A program made the translations under genes and the position numbers. The notes under the pieces are model-generated. The model was not told the origin of the DNA. It made no database searches and saw nothing but the letters and a program-made list of their open reading frames with translations. Below, one piece after another: positions 8,559-17,437 of a stretch of DNA of 64,000 bases (position 1 is the first letter of the stretch; each line of letters begins with the position of its first letter). The DNA comes from Desulfofundulus salinus (lineage in GTDB: Bacteria > Bacillota > Desulfotomaculia > Desulfotomaculales > Desulfovirgulaceae), in NCBI RefSeq assembly GCF_003627965.1, contig NZ_RBWE01000001.1:1602016-1666015 (forward strand), in the 5' to 3' direction.

Positions 8559-10880
8559 GTGTTAGAGCGATATAACCATTTGATATTGCAACGCTTAGTG
8601 CCTGTTAATCCCCGGCGTGTTCGACCGGGAAGAAGTAACGTAACTGTACCGTCAGATCCGCAGGCTCATGCACGGGAACTTTCCAGGCAACTGGAAAAGG
8701 TTGTCATAACGGCAGATGAGCAAGAACCGGGATTTGACCCCAATCTGCTGTTAAAAATTAAAGCGGTTGGAATTCAACCTGACGACCTGGAAAGCATTGA
8801 GGGCCTTCGGGTAGTCAGCCAGGAAGGGAGCGAACTGGTAGTTCTTTTTGCTTCTCAAGAAGGTCTGGATGAGTTCAGAAGAAGGCTGGCACAAATGTCG
8901 CGTGGCGAGGTACCCACCAGAAAAGATATAATTTTTGCCGTAAAAGGGATTGAAGGCTGGACGCCCGAAGATCGCCAGGGACCGGCACTTCGCCAGGAGG
9001 GTATCCCGGAAGAGGAGCCGTTTATTGTGGATGTAGAACTTTGGCCTCTGGAGAGGGGGCCGCGGCGGGAACAAATGCTCAATTATTTCGAAAACTGGTA
9101 TACAAAGAAAAACATAGTGAAAATAGACCGCGTTAACCAGGAAAATATCGTCATGTACAGGTTAAAAGTTACCCGGGAGTCGCTTCAGGCAATTCTGTTG
9201 CATCGTGATGTTCGTCTTGTGGACCTTCCACCCCGTTATCAATTGTCTGTAAGTTTGGTGCATATGTCTTTAAGGGATTTGCCGGAAATTCCTTCCCCGC
9301 CGGATGGTGCTCCTGGTGTTGTCGTCCTCGACAGCGGTGTGGCAACGGGGCATCCTTTGCTGGCACCGGCCATTGGTGATGCTCAGAGTTTCTTCCCTGG
9401 TTTGGGGCCGCAAGACGAGTCCGGTCATGGTACAATGGTTTGTGGTCTTGCCTTGTATGGAGATATTGAGAAGTGCCTTAATGAGGGGCGCTTTATACCA
9501 GAGTTTCGTATTTTTAGTGGCCGGATTATAGATGCTGCTAACCGGAATGATACTGGCTTTGTCGAGAACCACATTATTGCAGCAGTTAAATATTTTGTTG
9601 AACACTATAATTGCCGGATATTTAACCTATCTTTTGGGGATTTACGCAAAATATACCTGGACGGTCACGTTCGGGGGCTGGCAACGGTACTGGATAGCCT
9701 GGCCAGGGAATACCAGGTACTTTTCGTGGTTTCAGCCGGAAATTTTGAGGGTACTGACGTTATTCCGGTCGATTGGCGATCAGAATACCCAGATTATCTT
9801 TTTTCTCCCGAGGCACGGGTAATTGACCCCGCACCGGCCTTAAATGTTTTAACTGTGGGCAGTATAGCCAGATATGAGCAACCACGTATGGGGCAAAGAT
9901 ATCTTCATGATGTGGGATACCAACCGATCGCCCGTCGTGATCAACCGTCACCTTTCACACGAACGGGACCTGGTCCCCGGAAAGCGATTAAACCTGAGGT
10001 GGTGGAGTATGGCGGGAATTTCTCGGTAGACCTCAGGCTTAGTAATCGCGTTGCCGGACCAACTGATGGGCTTGGTGAAATAAGTACTGCGCATAATTTT
10101 GCTACCGGTAATTTGTTTAAAGTTGATCGGGGAACCAGTTTCGCAGCTCCTAAAATAGCGTACCTAGCCGGATTGTTGCTGCGGCGATATCCTGATGCCG
10201 GTTCCAACCTTTTGCGGGCATTGATTGTAGCTCATTCCAGGTGCCCGGAAGCAACAATAAAGCTTTTTAATGGCGATCTAGAGAAAATATTTAACGTTGT
10301 TGGCTACGGAAAGCCGGACTGGCAAAAAGTTGTATATTCTTTTGAGAATAAAGTAACGTTAATTAATCAAGAAGAAATAGAGGGGGAAAGCCATCATTTC
10401 TATGAAATTCCTCTGCCGAAGGATTTCTTTGGCCCGCCAGCGAGAAGGTTGCGGCGGATAACAGTTGCTCTGGCTCACACCCCGCTCGTTCGCAGGACCA
10501 GGATTAACTATAAAGCAAGTGCAATAAATTTTAGGGTCGTTAAAAACAATAGTTTGGACAATGTTGTACGCGTTTACCGGTATACTCCACGAGAAGAACG
10601 GGAAAAGTTAATCCCGGAAGCAGGGGATTTTATCCCCAAAGCAAGGTTTCGAAATAATGGAACTGTCCAGGCGGCCACCTGGGATTTGTCCCAGGTTGAT
10701 TCACGGTGGGGGAATAATAAGCTTTTTGTCGTGGTCACGAGAACAGTAGAACCATGGGCCAAAGATATTTTTGACCGCGAACCGTATGCTCTGGTGGTTG
10801 TTATTGAAGATTGTTCCAATCAACAGGTTAAATATTATTCACAAGTACGGCAAATGTTGCATGCAAGGGTGAGAGTTTAA
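8559..10880 (+). CDS. ietS: S8 subtilisin-like serine protease of an IetAS-type defence pair
   Basis: A 773-residue subtilase. The catalytic triad is complete: D258 (VVVLDSGV), H290 (ESGHGTMV) and S527 (GTSFAAP), with the oxyanion asparagine N395 (SAGN). About 250 residues precede the protease domain and about 200 follow it (a beta-rich tail), far larger than a secreted degradative subtilisin. No signal peptide is visible, so the enzyme should act in the cytoplasm. This, and its tight linkage to the AAA+ ATPase upstream, point to a regulated intracellular protease of the IetS type. It starts with GTG at 8559 behind AAGAGGTGA. A polysaccharide gene begins 130 nt later with no further defence gene. 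Confidence 0.82.
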   Translation: MLERYNHLILQRLVPVNPRRVRPGRSNVTVPSDPQAHARELSRQLEKVVITADEQEPGFDPNLLLKIKAVGIQPDDLESIEGLRVVSQEGSELVVLFASQEGLDEFRRRLAQMSRGEVPTRKDIIFAVKGIEGWTPEDRQGPALRQEGIPEEEPFIVDVELWPLERGPRREQMLNYFENWYTKKNIVKIDRVNQENIVMYRLKVTRESLQAILLHRDVRLVDLPPRYQLSVSLVHMSLRDLPEIPSPPDGAPGVVVLDSGVATGHPLLAPAIGDAQSFFPGLGPQDESGHGTMVCGLALYGDIEKCLNEGRFIPEFRIFSGRIIDAANRNDTGFVENHIIAAVKYFVEHYNCRIFNLSFGDLRKIYLDGHVRGLATVLDSLAREYQVLFVVSAGNFEGTDVIPVDWRSEYPDYLFSPEARVIDPAPALNVLTVGSIARYEQPRMGQRYLHDVGYQPIARRDQPSPFTRTGPGPRKAIKPEVVEYGGNFSVDLRLSNRVAGPTDGLGEISTAHNFATGNLFKVDRGTSFAAPKIAYLAGLLLRRYPDAGSNLLRALIVAHSRCPEATIKLFNGDLEKIFNVVGYGKPDWQKVVYSFENKVTLINQEEIEGESHHFYEIPLPKDFFGPPARRLRRITVALAHTPLVRRTRINYKASAINFRVVKNNSLDNVVRVYRYTPREEREKLIPEAGDFIPKARFRNNGTVQAATWDLSQVDSRWGNNKLFVVVTRTVEPWAKDIFDREPYALVVVIEDCSNQQVKYYSQVRQMLHARVRV

Positions 10881-11010
10881 CTTGTTTCTCTACCCGGAGA
10901 TTTTATCCATAGCTGGCAGGAGCGGGGTCATTTTTGTCGAATTTTTACCTGGAACCCATTTTTTAAGGTAGATTTACCTTAATGGAATCAATTTTCGAAG
11001 GAACGGTAAA

Positions 11011-12441
11011 ATGTTTCGCTCCCGTGCTTTTAAATCAATTTTCCCGTATTTACTTGCCGTTGGTGATCTGGTTCTGGTCCTGGCCGGTTTCCTGGCGGCG
11101 TTTTTGATCCGTTTTTCGGGACCGGCGCCTGCAATTAACTGGGAGCCTTTTCTGAAGGTAGCGCCTTGGGTTGCTTTGGTAACTGTTATTCTTTTTGCTG
11201 GCCTGGACCTTTATCACCTTCACCATAACGGGTTTGCTTCGTTGTTGCGGGGCGTAGTCACCGGTATTTTCGGCGTGCTGGTGGCTACCATGGCGCTGAC
11301 TTTCTGGTTCCGGGGTTTTGCCTTTCCCCGCAGCGTTTTACTGCTGGCGGCTCTCTTGCAGGTAGTGATGGTTTGCGCCTGGCGGTATTTGTCCTGGCAC
11401 TTCGAGAAGCAGCTGTACGGGCGGCGCAAGCTGCTGGTGGTGGGGCCGCCCCAGGAAGCGGCCAAGGTTTTGGGGAAGCTTTTTGATCTGCCCCGCGGCT
11501 GGTTTGAAGTGCGGAGAGTGCTGGCGCCCGAGGATTTAAGCGCTTTAACTTCTCTGTTGCACCAGGTGGATGCTGTTTTGGTAGTGCCTTCTCTTTCCCG
11601 GGAGGATAAGGCGGTGGTTTTATCCAAATGCCTGCAGGCGCGGCGGGAAGCCTACGTGGTGCCGGACCTGTATGACATCATGTTGAGCCGGAGTAATATG
11701 CTACAAATTAATGACCTGCCGGTAGTGGAGGTGCAGGATATCCGCCTTACATGGCTGCAGCGGGCGACCAAGCGGGCGCTGGATCTGGTTTTGGCTGGAC
11801 TGGGGCTGGTTTTGGGCCTGCCGTTGCTGGTTGGCTGTGCCTTGGCGGTGGCGGCTACGTCTTCGGGACCCGTATTTTACGTGCAAGAACGCGTTGGTTA
11901 CCGGGGGCGGCCCTTTTTGCTTTATAAATTTCGCACCATGATTAGGGACGCAGAAAAACTGACCGGCCCCGTGCTGGCGCACGAGAAGGACCCCCGCATT
12001 ACCCCCGTAGGGCGAATCCTGCGCGCCACCCGTTTGGACGAACTCCCCCAGTTGATTAATGTGGTCAAGGGAGATATGAGCATTGTAGGTCCCCGTCCGG
12101 AAAGACCCTTTTTCGTTGATCAATTTGCCAGCGAAATACCGGATTACCACTACCGACACCTGGTCAAACCGGGTTTAACCGGCCTTGCCCAGATTTACGG
12201 CAAATATACTACCTCGGCGGAGGACAAGCTGCGATATGACCTTTATTATATCCGGAATTATTCGCTGTGGCTGGATTTAAAGATTATCCTGCAGACCATT
12301 CCCGTGGCTTTAGGCGGTGAAGGGGCGCAGGGGCAAAGAAAAGATACAGATCCGGAAAAGCGGGCCGCCATCCACGCCCTGGTCAACGGTCAGCAAGAAG
12401 TAGCAGCGGCGGAAGATTCCTCGAAGCAACTTGCCAGGTGA
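11011..12441 (+). CDS. polyprenyl glycosylphosphotransferase, exopolysaccharide initiation
   Basis: A 476-residue membrane enzyme that moves a sugar-1-phosphate from a nucleotide-sugar onto undecaprenyl phosphate, the first step of exopolysaccharide or surface-glycan synthesis. The N-terminal quarter has several membrane spans, followed by a soluble domain (LLVVGPPQEAAKVLGK). The bacterial sugar transferase domain begins near residue 250 with KRALDLVLAGLGLVLGLPLL and contains KFRTM, RLDELPQLINV, MSIVGPRPERP, and KPGLTGLAQ. Length and layout match the WbaP/EpsL-like group. The ATG at 11011 follows GAAGGAACGG. It is probably linked in function to the GDP-mannose and UDP-galactose genes that follow, though not demonstrably in one operon. 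Confidence 0.9.
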   Translation: MFRSRAFKSIFPYLLAVGDLVLVLAGFLAAFLIRFSGPAPAINWEPFLKVAPWVALVTVILFAGLDLYHLHHNGFASLLRGVVTGIFGVLVATMALTFWFRGFAFPRSVLLLAALLQVVMVCAWRYLSWHFEKQLYGRRKLLVVGPPQEAAKVLGKLFDLPRGWFEVRRVLAPEDLSALTSLLHQVDAVLVVPSLSREDKAVVLSKCLQARREAYVVPDLYDIMLSRSNMLQINDLPVVEVQDIRLTWLQRATKRALDLVLAGLGLVLGLPLLVGCALAVAATSSGPVFYVQERVGYRGRPFLLYKFRTMIRDAEKLTGPVLAHEKDPRITPVGRILRATRLDELPQLINVVKGDMSIVGPRPERPFFVDQFASEIPDYHYRHLVKPGLTGLAQIYGKYTTSAEDKLRYDLYYIRNYSLWLDLKIILQTIPVALGGEGAQGQRKDTDPEKRAAIHALVNGQQEVAAAEDSSKQLAR

Positions 12442-12796
12442 GCCAGGAAATGATATACCCCAGAGCTAGGATGGAAGCGTCGCACTACACCGAATTACAA
12501 AAAATTGTCGCTACAGACTGATGGCACTGTACACATCCACAAAGCTACAACAGCCAGCACTCTATTGAAAAGGACAATCGTTAAGCGATAAACATACCTC
12601 GTCAAATTCTAAGGCAATCTTTTTTAGTTGCCACACCCACCGCTTTGCTTGCCCCCTCCTTCATGACACTCAATTTTTTTTCTTTTTTTCTCGCATATCA
12701 TAGTCATAAACGGGTGGTCAGGAGTGTTGGGGGGTGATGGAGAAGCGTTTTAAGCTTCCGAAAAAAGGTATGCGGGATAAAAACGTGAGTAAAAAA
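12442..12796. other. gene-free spacer
   Basis: This 355-nt stretch is AT-rich compared with its surroundings and contains pyrimidine runs near 12670-12700 and a weak GGCAA/TTGCC hairpin near 12610. I see no convincing gene, promoter or terminator. Its right border is where sequence shared with the manC locus begins. Confidence 0.5.
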
Positions 12797-13425
12797 CTGC
12801 ACAAGCGGCGCATGCCCCGCCGTACGGGGGGATGTGCCTTGTTTTATGCCGTAATTATGGCCGGTGGGGCGAGGGAGCGCTTCTGGCCCCTCTCCCGGCG
12901 GGATAGACCCAAGCAGTTCCTCTCCCTGGTGGGGGAACGCACCATGCTGCAGCTTACCTTTGACCGGTTGGCAGGGTTGGTACCGCCGAGAATGTGCTGG
13001 TCATTACTGGTGTGAATTATATCGAAACCGTACGCCAGCAGTTGCCGGAGATTCCGCCGGAAAACATTGTGGCCGAACCGTGCGGCCGGGATACGGCTGC
13101 TGCCGTGGGTCTGGGAGCCCTCCATGTTTTGCGAAAGGATCCCCGGGGGATAATGGCGGTGCTGCCTGCTGATCACTATATTGCCCATGTGTGGCGGTTT
13201 CAATCGGTGCTGCAGGCGGGAGTAACCTTGGCAGCCAGTGGACAGTGGCTGGTAACCATGGGCATTACCCCTACCAGGCCGGATACGGGTACATATGCCA
13301 GGGCGAGCTGCTCGAATACCATGAAGACATACCAGTTTACCGGGTGGAAAGGTTCACGGAAAAGCGGGCCGGAAAAGGCCCGGCAGTTTAGCAGGTCTCG
13401 AAGATGCTTTATAAGGGAAAATAGT
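12797..13425 (+). pseudogene. decayed copy of manC (mannose-1-phosphate guanylyltransferase)
   Basis: Nearly identical to the intact manC locus at 15928-17045, including the upstream words GCCCCGCCGTACGGGGGG. The reading frame is broken three ways relative to the intact copy. One base is missing near 12988 (TACCGCCGAGAA against TACCGCCGGAGAA). Six bases are missing near 13285. A 488-nt internal deletion joins CGGCAGTTT (13381-13389) directly to AGCAGGTCTCGAAG, corresponding to loss of 16533-17020. What is left encodes the nucleotide-binding signature and part of the transferase domain in two frames. It lies immediately before intact manB. It is a duplication product, not an ancestral gene, because its sequence tracks the intact copy base for base. 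Confidence 0.88.
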
Positions 13426-13452
13426 TTTGTGATGTAGGGAGGTTTTTTCGAC

Positions 13453-14850
13453 TTGCCGAAGATATCTCCTTTTTTAAACCCCTCCATCTTCCGGGAATAC
13501 GACATCCGGGGCGTGGCCGGAAAAGACTTGACCTATGAAACTGCCCGTATCCTGGGAAAAGCCTTCGGCACCTTTCTTTTAGAACAGGGCTTAAGGGAAG
13601 TGCTGGTGGGCCGGGACAACCGGGCCAGTTCCGGAGAACTGCGAAACGGAATTTGCGCTGGGCTTTTATCAACGGGATGTGATGTTATTGATCTGGGCCT
13701 GGTGGTTACCCCCATCGTATATTTCGCCCGCTACCACCTGGGCGTAAAAGGCGCCGTGATGGTCACCGGCAGCCACAACCCGCCGGAGGAAAACGGGTTT
13801 AAGCTGGCCGCGGGCGGTGCGGGGACTATTTACGGTAAAGAGATCCAGAAGCTAAAGGAAATCTGCACGCTCGGTTCCTTTGCCGAAGGGCGGGGGGAAA
13901 TTAAAACTGCTGACGTTGTTCCCGCCTACCTGGATGCGCTGGCCGATAAAATTGAGCTTGGTCCCCGCCAGTTAAAAGTGGTCGTGGACTGCGGCAGCGG
14001 TACGGCGGGTTACTTCGCGCCGCAGCTCCTGCGCCGCTGGGGTTGTAACGTGATAGAGCTTTATTGTACTCCCGACCCGGCCTTTCCCCACCACCACCCC
14101 GACCCGGTAAAAACGGCCAACCTCCGCGATTTGCAAAAAAAAGTTCTTGAGGAGGAGGCGGATCTGGGCGTGGCCTACGACGGTGATGCCGACCGCCTGG
14201 GGGTTGTGGACGACCGGGGGAACGTGGTCTGGGGGGACAGGCTGATGATCCTCTTCTGGCGCGAAATTCTTCCCCGCTTCCCCGGTGCCCCGGTGCTGGT
14301 GGAAGTCAAGTGCTCCCAGGGCCTGGTGGAGGAAGTTGCCCGCCTGGGGGGTAAGCCCGTTTTTTCCCGCACCGGGCATTCCCTGATCAAGGCCAGAATG
14401 CGGGAACTTAACGCCCCCTTTACAGGGGAAATGTCCGGCCACATGTTTTTCGCCGACGAATATTACGGCTACGACGATGCGCTGTATGCCACCGGGAGGC
14501 TTTTGCGTATTTTATCAAATACGGAAAAACCTCTTTCTTTGCTTTTGGCCGATGTGCCGCAATATTACTCAACGGCGGAGACGCGCGTACCCTGTCCGGA
14601 CGAGGTTAAATTTGCCGTTGTAGAGCAGCTTGTCAAGGAGTTTCAGCGCCAGTTCGAAGTTATTGACGTGGACGGCGCGCGGGTGCTTTTTGAGGACGGC
14701 TGGGGCCTGGTGCGGGCTTCCAACACGCAGCCCGTGCTGGTAGCCCGCTGCGAGGCGAAAACGCCGGAAGGATTGCAAAGAATTTGCGACTTGATGAAAA
14801 AAGCAATTACCGCCCACCCCCAGGTGGAAGATTTCGAGTGGGAGTTTTAG
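13453..14850 (+). CDS. manB: phosphomannomutase / phosphoglucomutase
   Basis: A 465-residue alpha-D-phosphohexomutase that interconverts mannose-6-phosphate and mannose-1-phosphate (and often the glucose pair), feeding GDP-mannose synthesis by manC. All four family signatures are present: the phosphoserine loop TGSHNPP with S107, the Mg-binding loop D243-G-D245-A-D247-R, the sugar-specificity loop FTGEMSGHMFF, and the phosphate-binding loop RASNTQP near the end. Length is that of the AlgC-like group. The TTG start at 13453 follows GGGAGG. Its last third was copied into the scrambled locus at 20809-21187. Confidence 0.92.
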   Translation: MPKISPFLNPSIFREYDIRGVAGKDLTYETARILGKAFGTFLLEQGLREVLVGRDNRASSGELRNGICAGLLSTGCDVIDLGLVVTPIVYFARYHLGVKGAVMVTGSHNPPEENGFKLAAGGAGTIYGKEIQKLKEICTLGSFAEGRGEIKTADVVPAYLDALADKIELGPRQLKVVVDCGSGTAGYFAPQLLRRWGCNVIELYCTPDPAFPHHHPDPVKTANLRDLQKKVLEEEADLGVAYDGDADRLGVVDDRGNVVWGDRLMILFWREILPRFPGAPVLVEVKCSQGLVEEVARLGGKPVFSRTGHSLIKARMRELNAPFTGEMSGHMFFADEYYGYDDALYATGRLLRILSNTEKPLSLLLADVPQYYSTAETRVPCPDEVKFAVVEQLVKEFQRQFEVIDVDGARVLFEDGWGLVRASNTQPVLVARCEAKTPEGLQRICDLMKKAITAHPQVEDFEWEF

Positions 14851-14943
14851 CCGGGGGATGCCTGCAAGCAGAATGACCGCTTCTTGAAACCCTGCTGAAC
14901 CTGAGGTAAACTGTAACCAGAAAGAATATAAGGAGACGGCTCG

Positions 14944-15912
14944 ATGACTGAAAATCAGATCGACCATGACCGCCTTTTTAAAGAATTGCTGGAAACATTT
15001 TTCGCAGAATTCATGGAGTTGTTCTTTCCGGAAGCCGCCCGATCCATAGACCTGACCCAGCTCAGGTTTCTCCAGCAAGAAATCTTCACCGATGTTACAG
15101 CCGGTGACAGACACAAAGTGGACATTCTGGTGGAAACCAGTCTTAAGGGCCAACCCGGTTTGATTCTGGTGCACATTGAACCACAATCGTATGTGCAAAA
15201 GAATTTTAACGAGCGGATGTTTATTTACTTCAGCCGGTTATACGAGAAGTACCGGCGGAAGATATTACCGGTGGCCGTGTTCGGCTACGACCGGGTACGG
15301 GATGAACCGGACAGTTTCGGGATTACCTTCCCTTTCCTGGATGTCCTGAATTTCCGGTTTTACAAGCTGGAGTTGAAAAAACTTGACTGGCGGGAGTACA
15401 TACATAGTGATAATCCGGTAGCAGCGGCATTGTTGAGCAAAATGGGCTTCAGGCTGGAAGAAAGGGTTCGCGTAAAGCTGGAGTTCCTGCGCATGCTGGC
15501 CCGGATGAAACTGGACCCGGCGCGGATGGAACTGCTGGCCGTTTTTTTCGAGACCTACCTGAAGCTGAACCGCGAGGAAGAAGAACAACTTTACCGGGAA
15601 TTGGGCAAAATGGACAAAAAGGAGGTTGACACCATTATGCAGATAACCACCAGCTGGCATGAAAAAGGTCGTGCGGAAGGCCGTGCGGAAGGTCGTGCCG
15701 AAGGCCGTATGGAAGGGCGTATGGAGAAAGCGCGGGAAATCATTTGTAAATATCTGTCCCGTAAGTTTGGGGATAAGTCGGCCGACTTGCAGCAAAAGGT
15801 CTGGCGGATGACCGATTTAGAAACGCTGGACTATATCCTGGAGCAGCTGTTCGCCGCCAGCACTCTGGAAGAAGCTTGGGTCATCATCAATAACGGCGTT
15901 AGAGAGCGATAA
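14944..15912 (+). CDS. Rpn family recombination-promoting nuclease / putative transposase
   Basis: A 322-residue member of the Rpn (YhgA-like) PD-(D/E)xK nuclease family. Members in E. coli are DNA endonucleases that raise RecA-independent recombination. The nuclease core is at residues 10-120: D60 in KVDILVETS and E79-x-Q81 in VHIEPQ are the probable metal-binding residues, and YFSRLYEKYRRKILPVAVF follows. The C-terminal part has the charged, helical EGRAEGRAEGR stretch typical of the family, encoded by five 12-nt tandem units. It starts with ATG at 14944 after AAGGAGAC. It sits between manB and manC and is itself partly copied at 20381-20519, so this nuclease gene lies at the centre of the local rearrangements. 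Confidence 0.88.
   Translation: MTENQIDHDRLFKELLETFFAEFMELFFPEAARSIDLTQLRFLQQEIFTDVTAGDRHKVDILVETSLKGQPGLILVHIEPQSYVQKNFNERMFIYFSRLYEKYRRKILPVAVFGYDRVRDEPDSFGITFPFLDVLNFRFYKLELKKLDWREYIHSDNPVAAALLSKMGFRLEERVRVKLEFLRMLARMKLDPARMELLAVFFETYLKLNREEEEQLYRELGKMDKKEVDTIMQITTSWHEKGRAEGRAEGRAEGRMEGRMEKAREIICKYLSRKFGDKSADLQQKVWRMTDLETLDYILEQLFAASTLEEAWVIINNGVRER
15667..15726 (+). repeat. five imperfect 12-nt tandem units inside rpn
   Basis: Units of the type GGTCGTGCGGAA follow each other five times in frame and encode G-R-A/M-E repeats. The copy number could change by slippage without breaking the frame. Confidence 0.8.
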
Positions 15913-15965
15913 AGACCGGGGTAAGGACTGCACAAAGCGGTGTATGCCCCGCCGTACGGGGGGAT

Positions 15966-17045
15966 GTGTTTTTGTTTTATGCTGTAATTATGGCCGGTGG
16001 GGCGGGGGAGCGCTTCTGGCCCCTCTCCCGGCGGGATAGACCCAAGCAGTTCCTCTCCCTGGTGGGGGAGCGCACCATGCTGCAGCTGACCTTTGACCGG
16101 CTGGCAGGGTTGGTACCGCCGGAGAACGTGCTGGTCGTTACCGGTGTCAATTATATCGAAACCGTGCGCCAGCAGTTGCCGGAGATTCCGCCGGAAAACA
16201 TTGTGGCCGAACCGTGCGGCCGGGATACGGCGGCCGCCGTGGGTCTGGGAGCCCTCCATGTTTTGCGAAAGGATCCCCGGGGGGTAATGGCGGTGCTGCC
16301 TGCCGACCATTACATTGCCCATGTGCGGCGGTTTCAATCGGTGCTGCAGGCGGGAGTATCCCTGGCGGCCGGTGGACAGTGGCTGGTAACCATGGGCATT
16401 ACCCCCACCCGGCCGGACACGGGATACGGGTACATATGCCAGGGAGAGCTGCTCGAATATCAGGATGGGATACCAGTTTACCGGGTGGAAAGGTTCACGG
16501 AAAAGCCGGGGCCGGAAAAGGCCCGGCAGTTTCTGGCCGCGGGGTGTTACCTGTGGAACAGCGGGATGTTTATCTGGCGGGCTGATTTAATTTACCGGTT
16601 GATTGAGGAACACCTGCCGGCCCTGGCGGCCGGATTGGCGGAAATAGGGCGGGCCATGGACCGCGGCTCCTGCCAGGAAGTCTTATCCCGTGTGTATCCC
16701 GGCCTGCCGAAGGTTTCCATTGATTACGGGGTCATGGAAAAGGCACCCAACGTGCTGGTCCTGCCGGGTGACTTCGGCTGGGACGACGTGGGTTCCTGGC
16801 CGGCCCTGGAGCGGTGCCGGGAAACGGAGGAAAACGGCAACGTAATAGAAGCGCGGGGGGTTTTTCTGGAAACCTGCAACAGCATCATCCACGCCCCCGG
16901 CAGGCTGGTGGCCACCCTGGGGGTGGAAAACCTGGTAGTGGTGGACGACGGGGAGTGCCTGCTGGTGTGCCGCAAGGATCGCGCCCAGGAGCTGAAGCGT
17001 CTCACCGCCGCCCTCAAGGAAGCAGGTCTCGAAGATGCTTTATAG
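15966..17045 (+). CDS. manC: mannose-1-phosphate guanylyltransferase
   Basis: A 359-residue enzyme that forms GDP-mannose from mannose-1-phosphate and GTP. The nucleotidyltransferase signature [19 protein letters not shown] occupies residues 11-29. VLPADHYI, TGYGYI, RFTEKP and the metal-site region GDFGWDDVGSW follow in order. Length fits the short monofunctional GMP type without the C-terminal isomerase domain of long ManC proteins. The GTG start at 15966 is preceded by a GC-rich palindrome (GCCCCGCCGTACGGGG) that is also present ahead of the decayed copy at 12797. Together with manB it should supply GDP-mannose for the polysaccharide genes nearby. Confidence 0.92.
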   Translation: MFLFYAVIMAGGAGERFWPLSRRDRPKQFLSLVGERTMLQLTFDRLAGLVPPENVLVVTGVNYIETVRQQLPEIPPENIVAEPCGRDTAAAVGLGALHVLRKDPRGVMAVLPADHYIAHVRRFQSVLQAGVSLAAGGQWLVTMGITPTRPDTGYGYICQGELLEYQDGIPVYRVERFTEKPGPEKARQFLAAGCYLWNSGMFIWRADLIYRLIEEHLPALAAGLAEIGRAMDRGSCQEVLSRVYPGLPKVSIDYGVMEKAPNVLVLPGDFGWDDVGSWPALERCRETEENGNVIEARGVFLETCNSIIHAPGRLVATLGVENLVVVDDGECLLVCRKDRAQELKRLTAALKEAGLEDAL

Positions 17046-17085
17046 GGAAGGCCCTGCCTTCCCTATAGTTTCCCCGCCGGTATGT

Positions 17086-17286
17086 TTATCCAACTACCTT
17101 TTGGGGCGACATGTTCTTTGCGGGAGGAATGCTGGCAAGCTTCTCATGATTTTTGCTTTCTTCTTCACGGATAAACTTGAAGAATTTGTCCAAATCACCT
17201 TTGAATTGTTCGAGAATAAGCTCACGTGACTTTCTGACTTCGTTGACAATATCGCCAACGTTGGTACCAAATGAAACAGGCAGCAA
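17086..17286 (-). pseudogene. possible remnant of a small AT-rich gene
   Basis: A minus-strand frame of 66 residues with a TTG opening. The protein sequence (SFGTNVGDIVNEVRKSREL and a charged helix FFKFIREEESKNHEKL) looks like real coding sequence, is AT-richer than its neighbours, and faintly recalls Phd/YefM-type antitoxin starts. No ribosome-binding site is evident and the upstream side is not open, so it is probably an N-terminally truncated leftover. On the plus strand a further short coding-like scrap (WLNELGIEPVERK) ends near 17350. The rest of the 392-nt spacer between manC and the SWIM gene shows nothing else. Confidence 0.35.
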
Positions 17287-17437
17287 TGACCGGGTGAATA
17301 AAGGAATGGCTGAATGAACTGGGGATCGAACCCGTAGAAAGAAAAGCTTAGATGCATGCTAATAGCCGTGGAGAAGGCGGTTGTTCTACTATAGGCAACT
17401 TCTATGAGTTTGTCCAAATCCTGAAAGATAAGGTAGT

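Noticed and set aside
17318-17345. GGGGATCGAACCC motif resembling the T-arm of a minus-strand tRNA
   Set aside because: Only three base pairs of the T stem form, no acceptor stem or anticodon arm can be drawn around it, and the bases read as a coding scrap on the plus strand.
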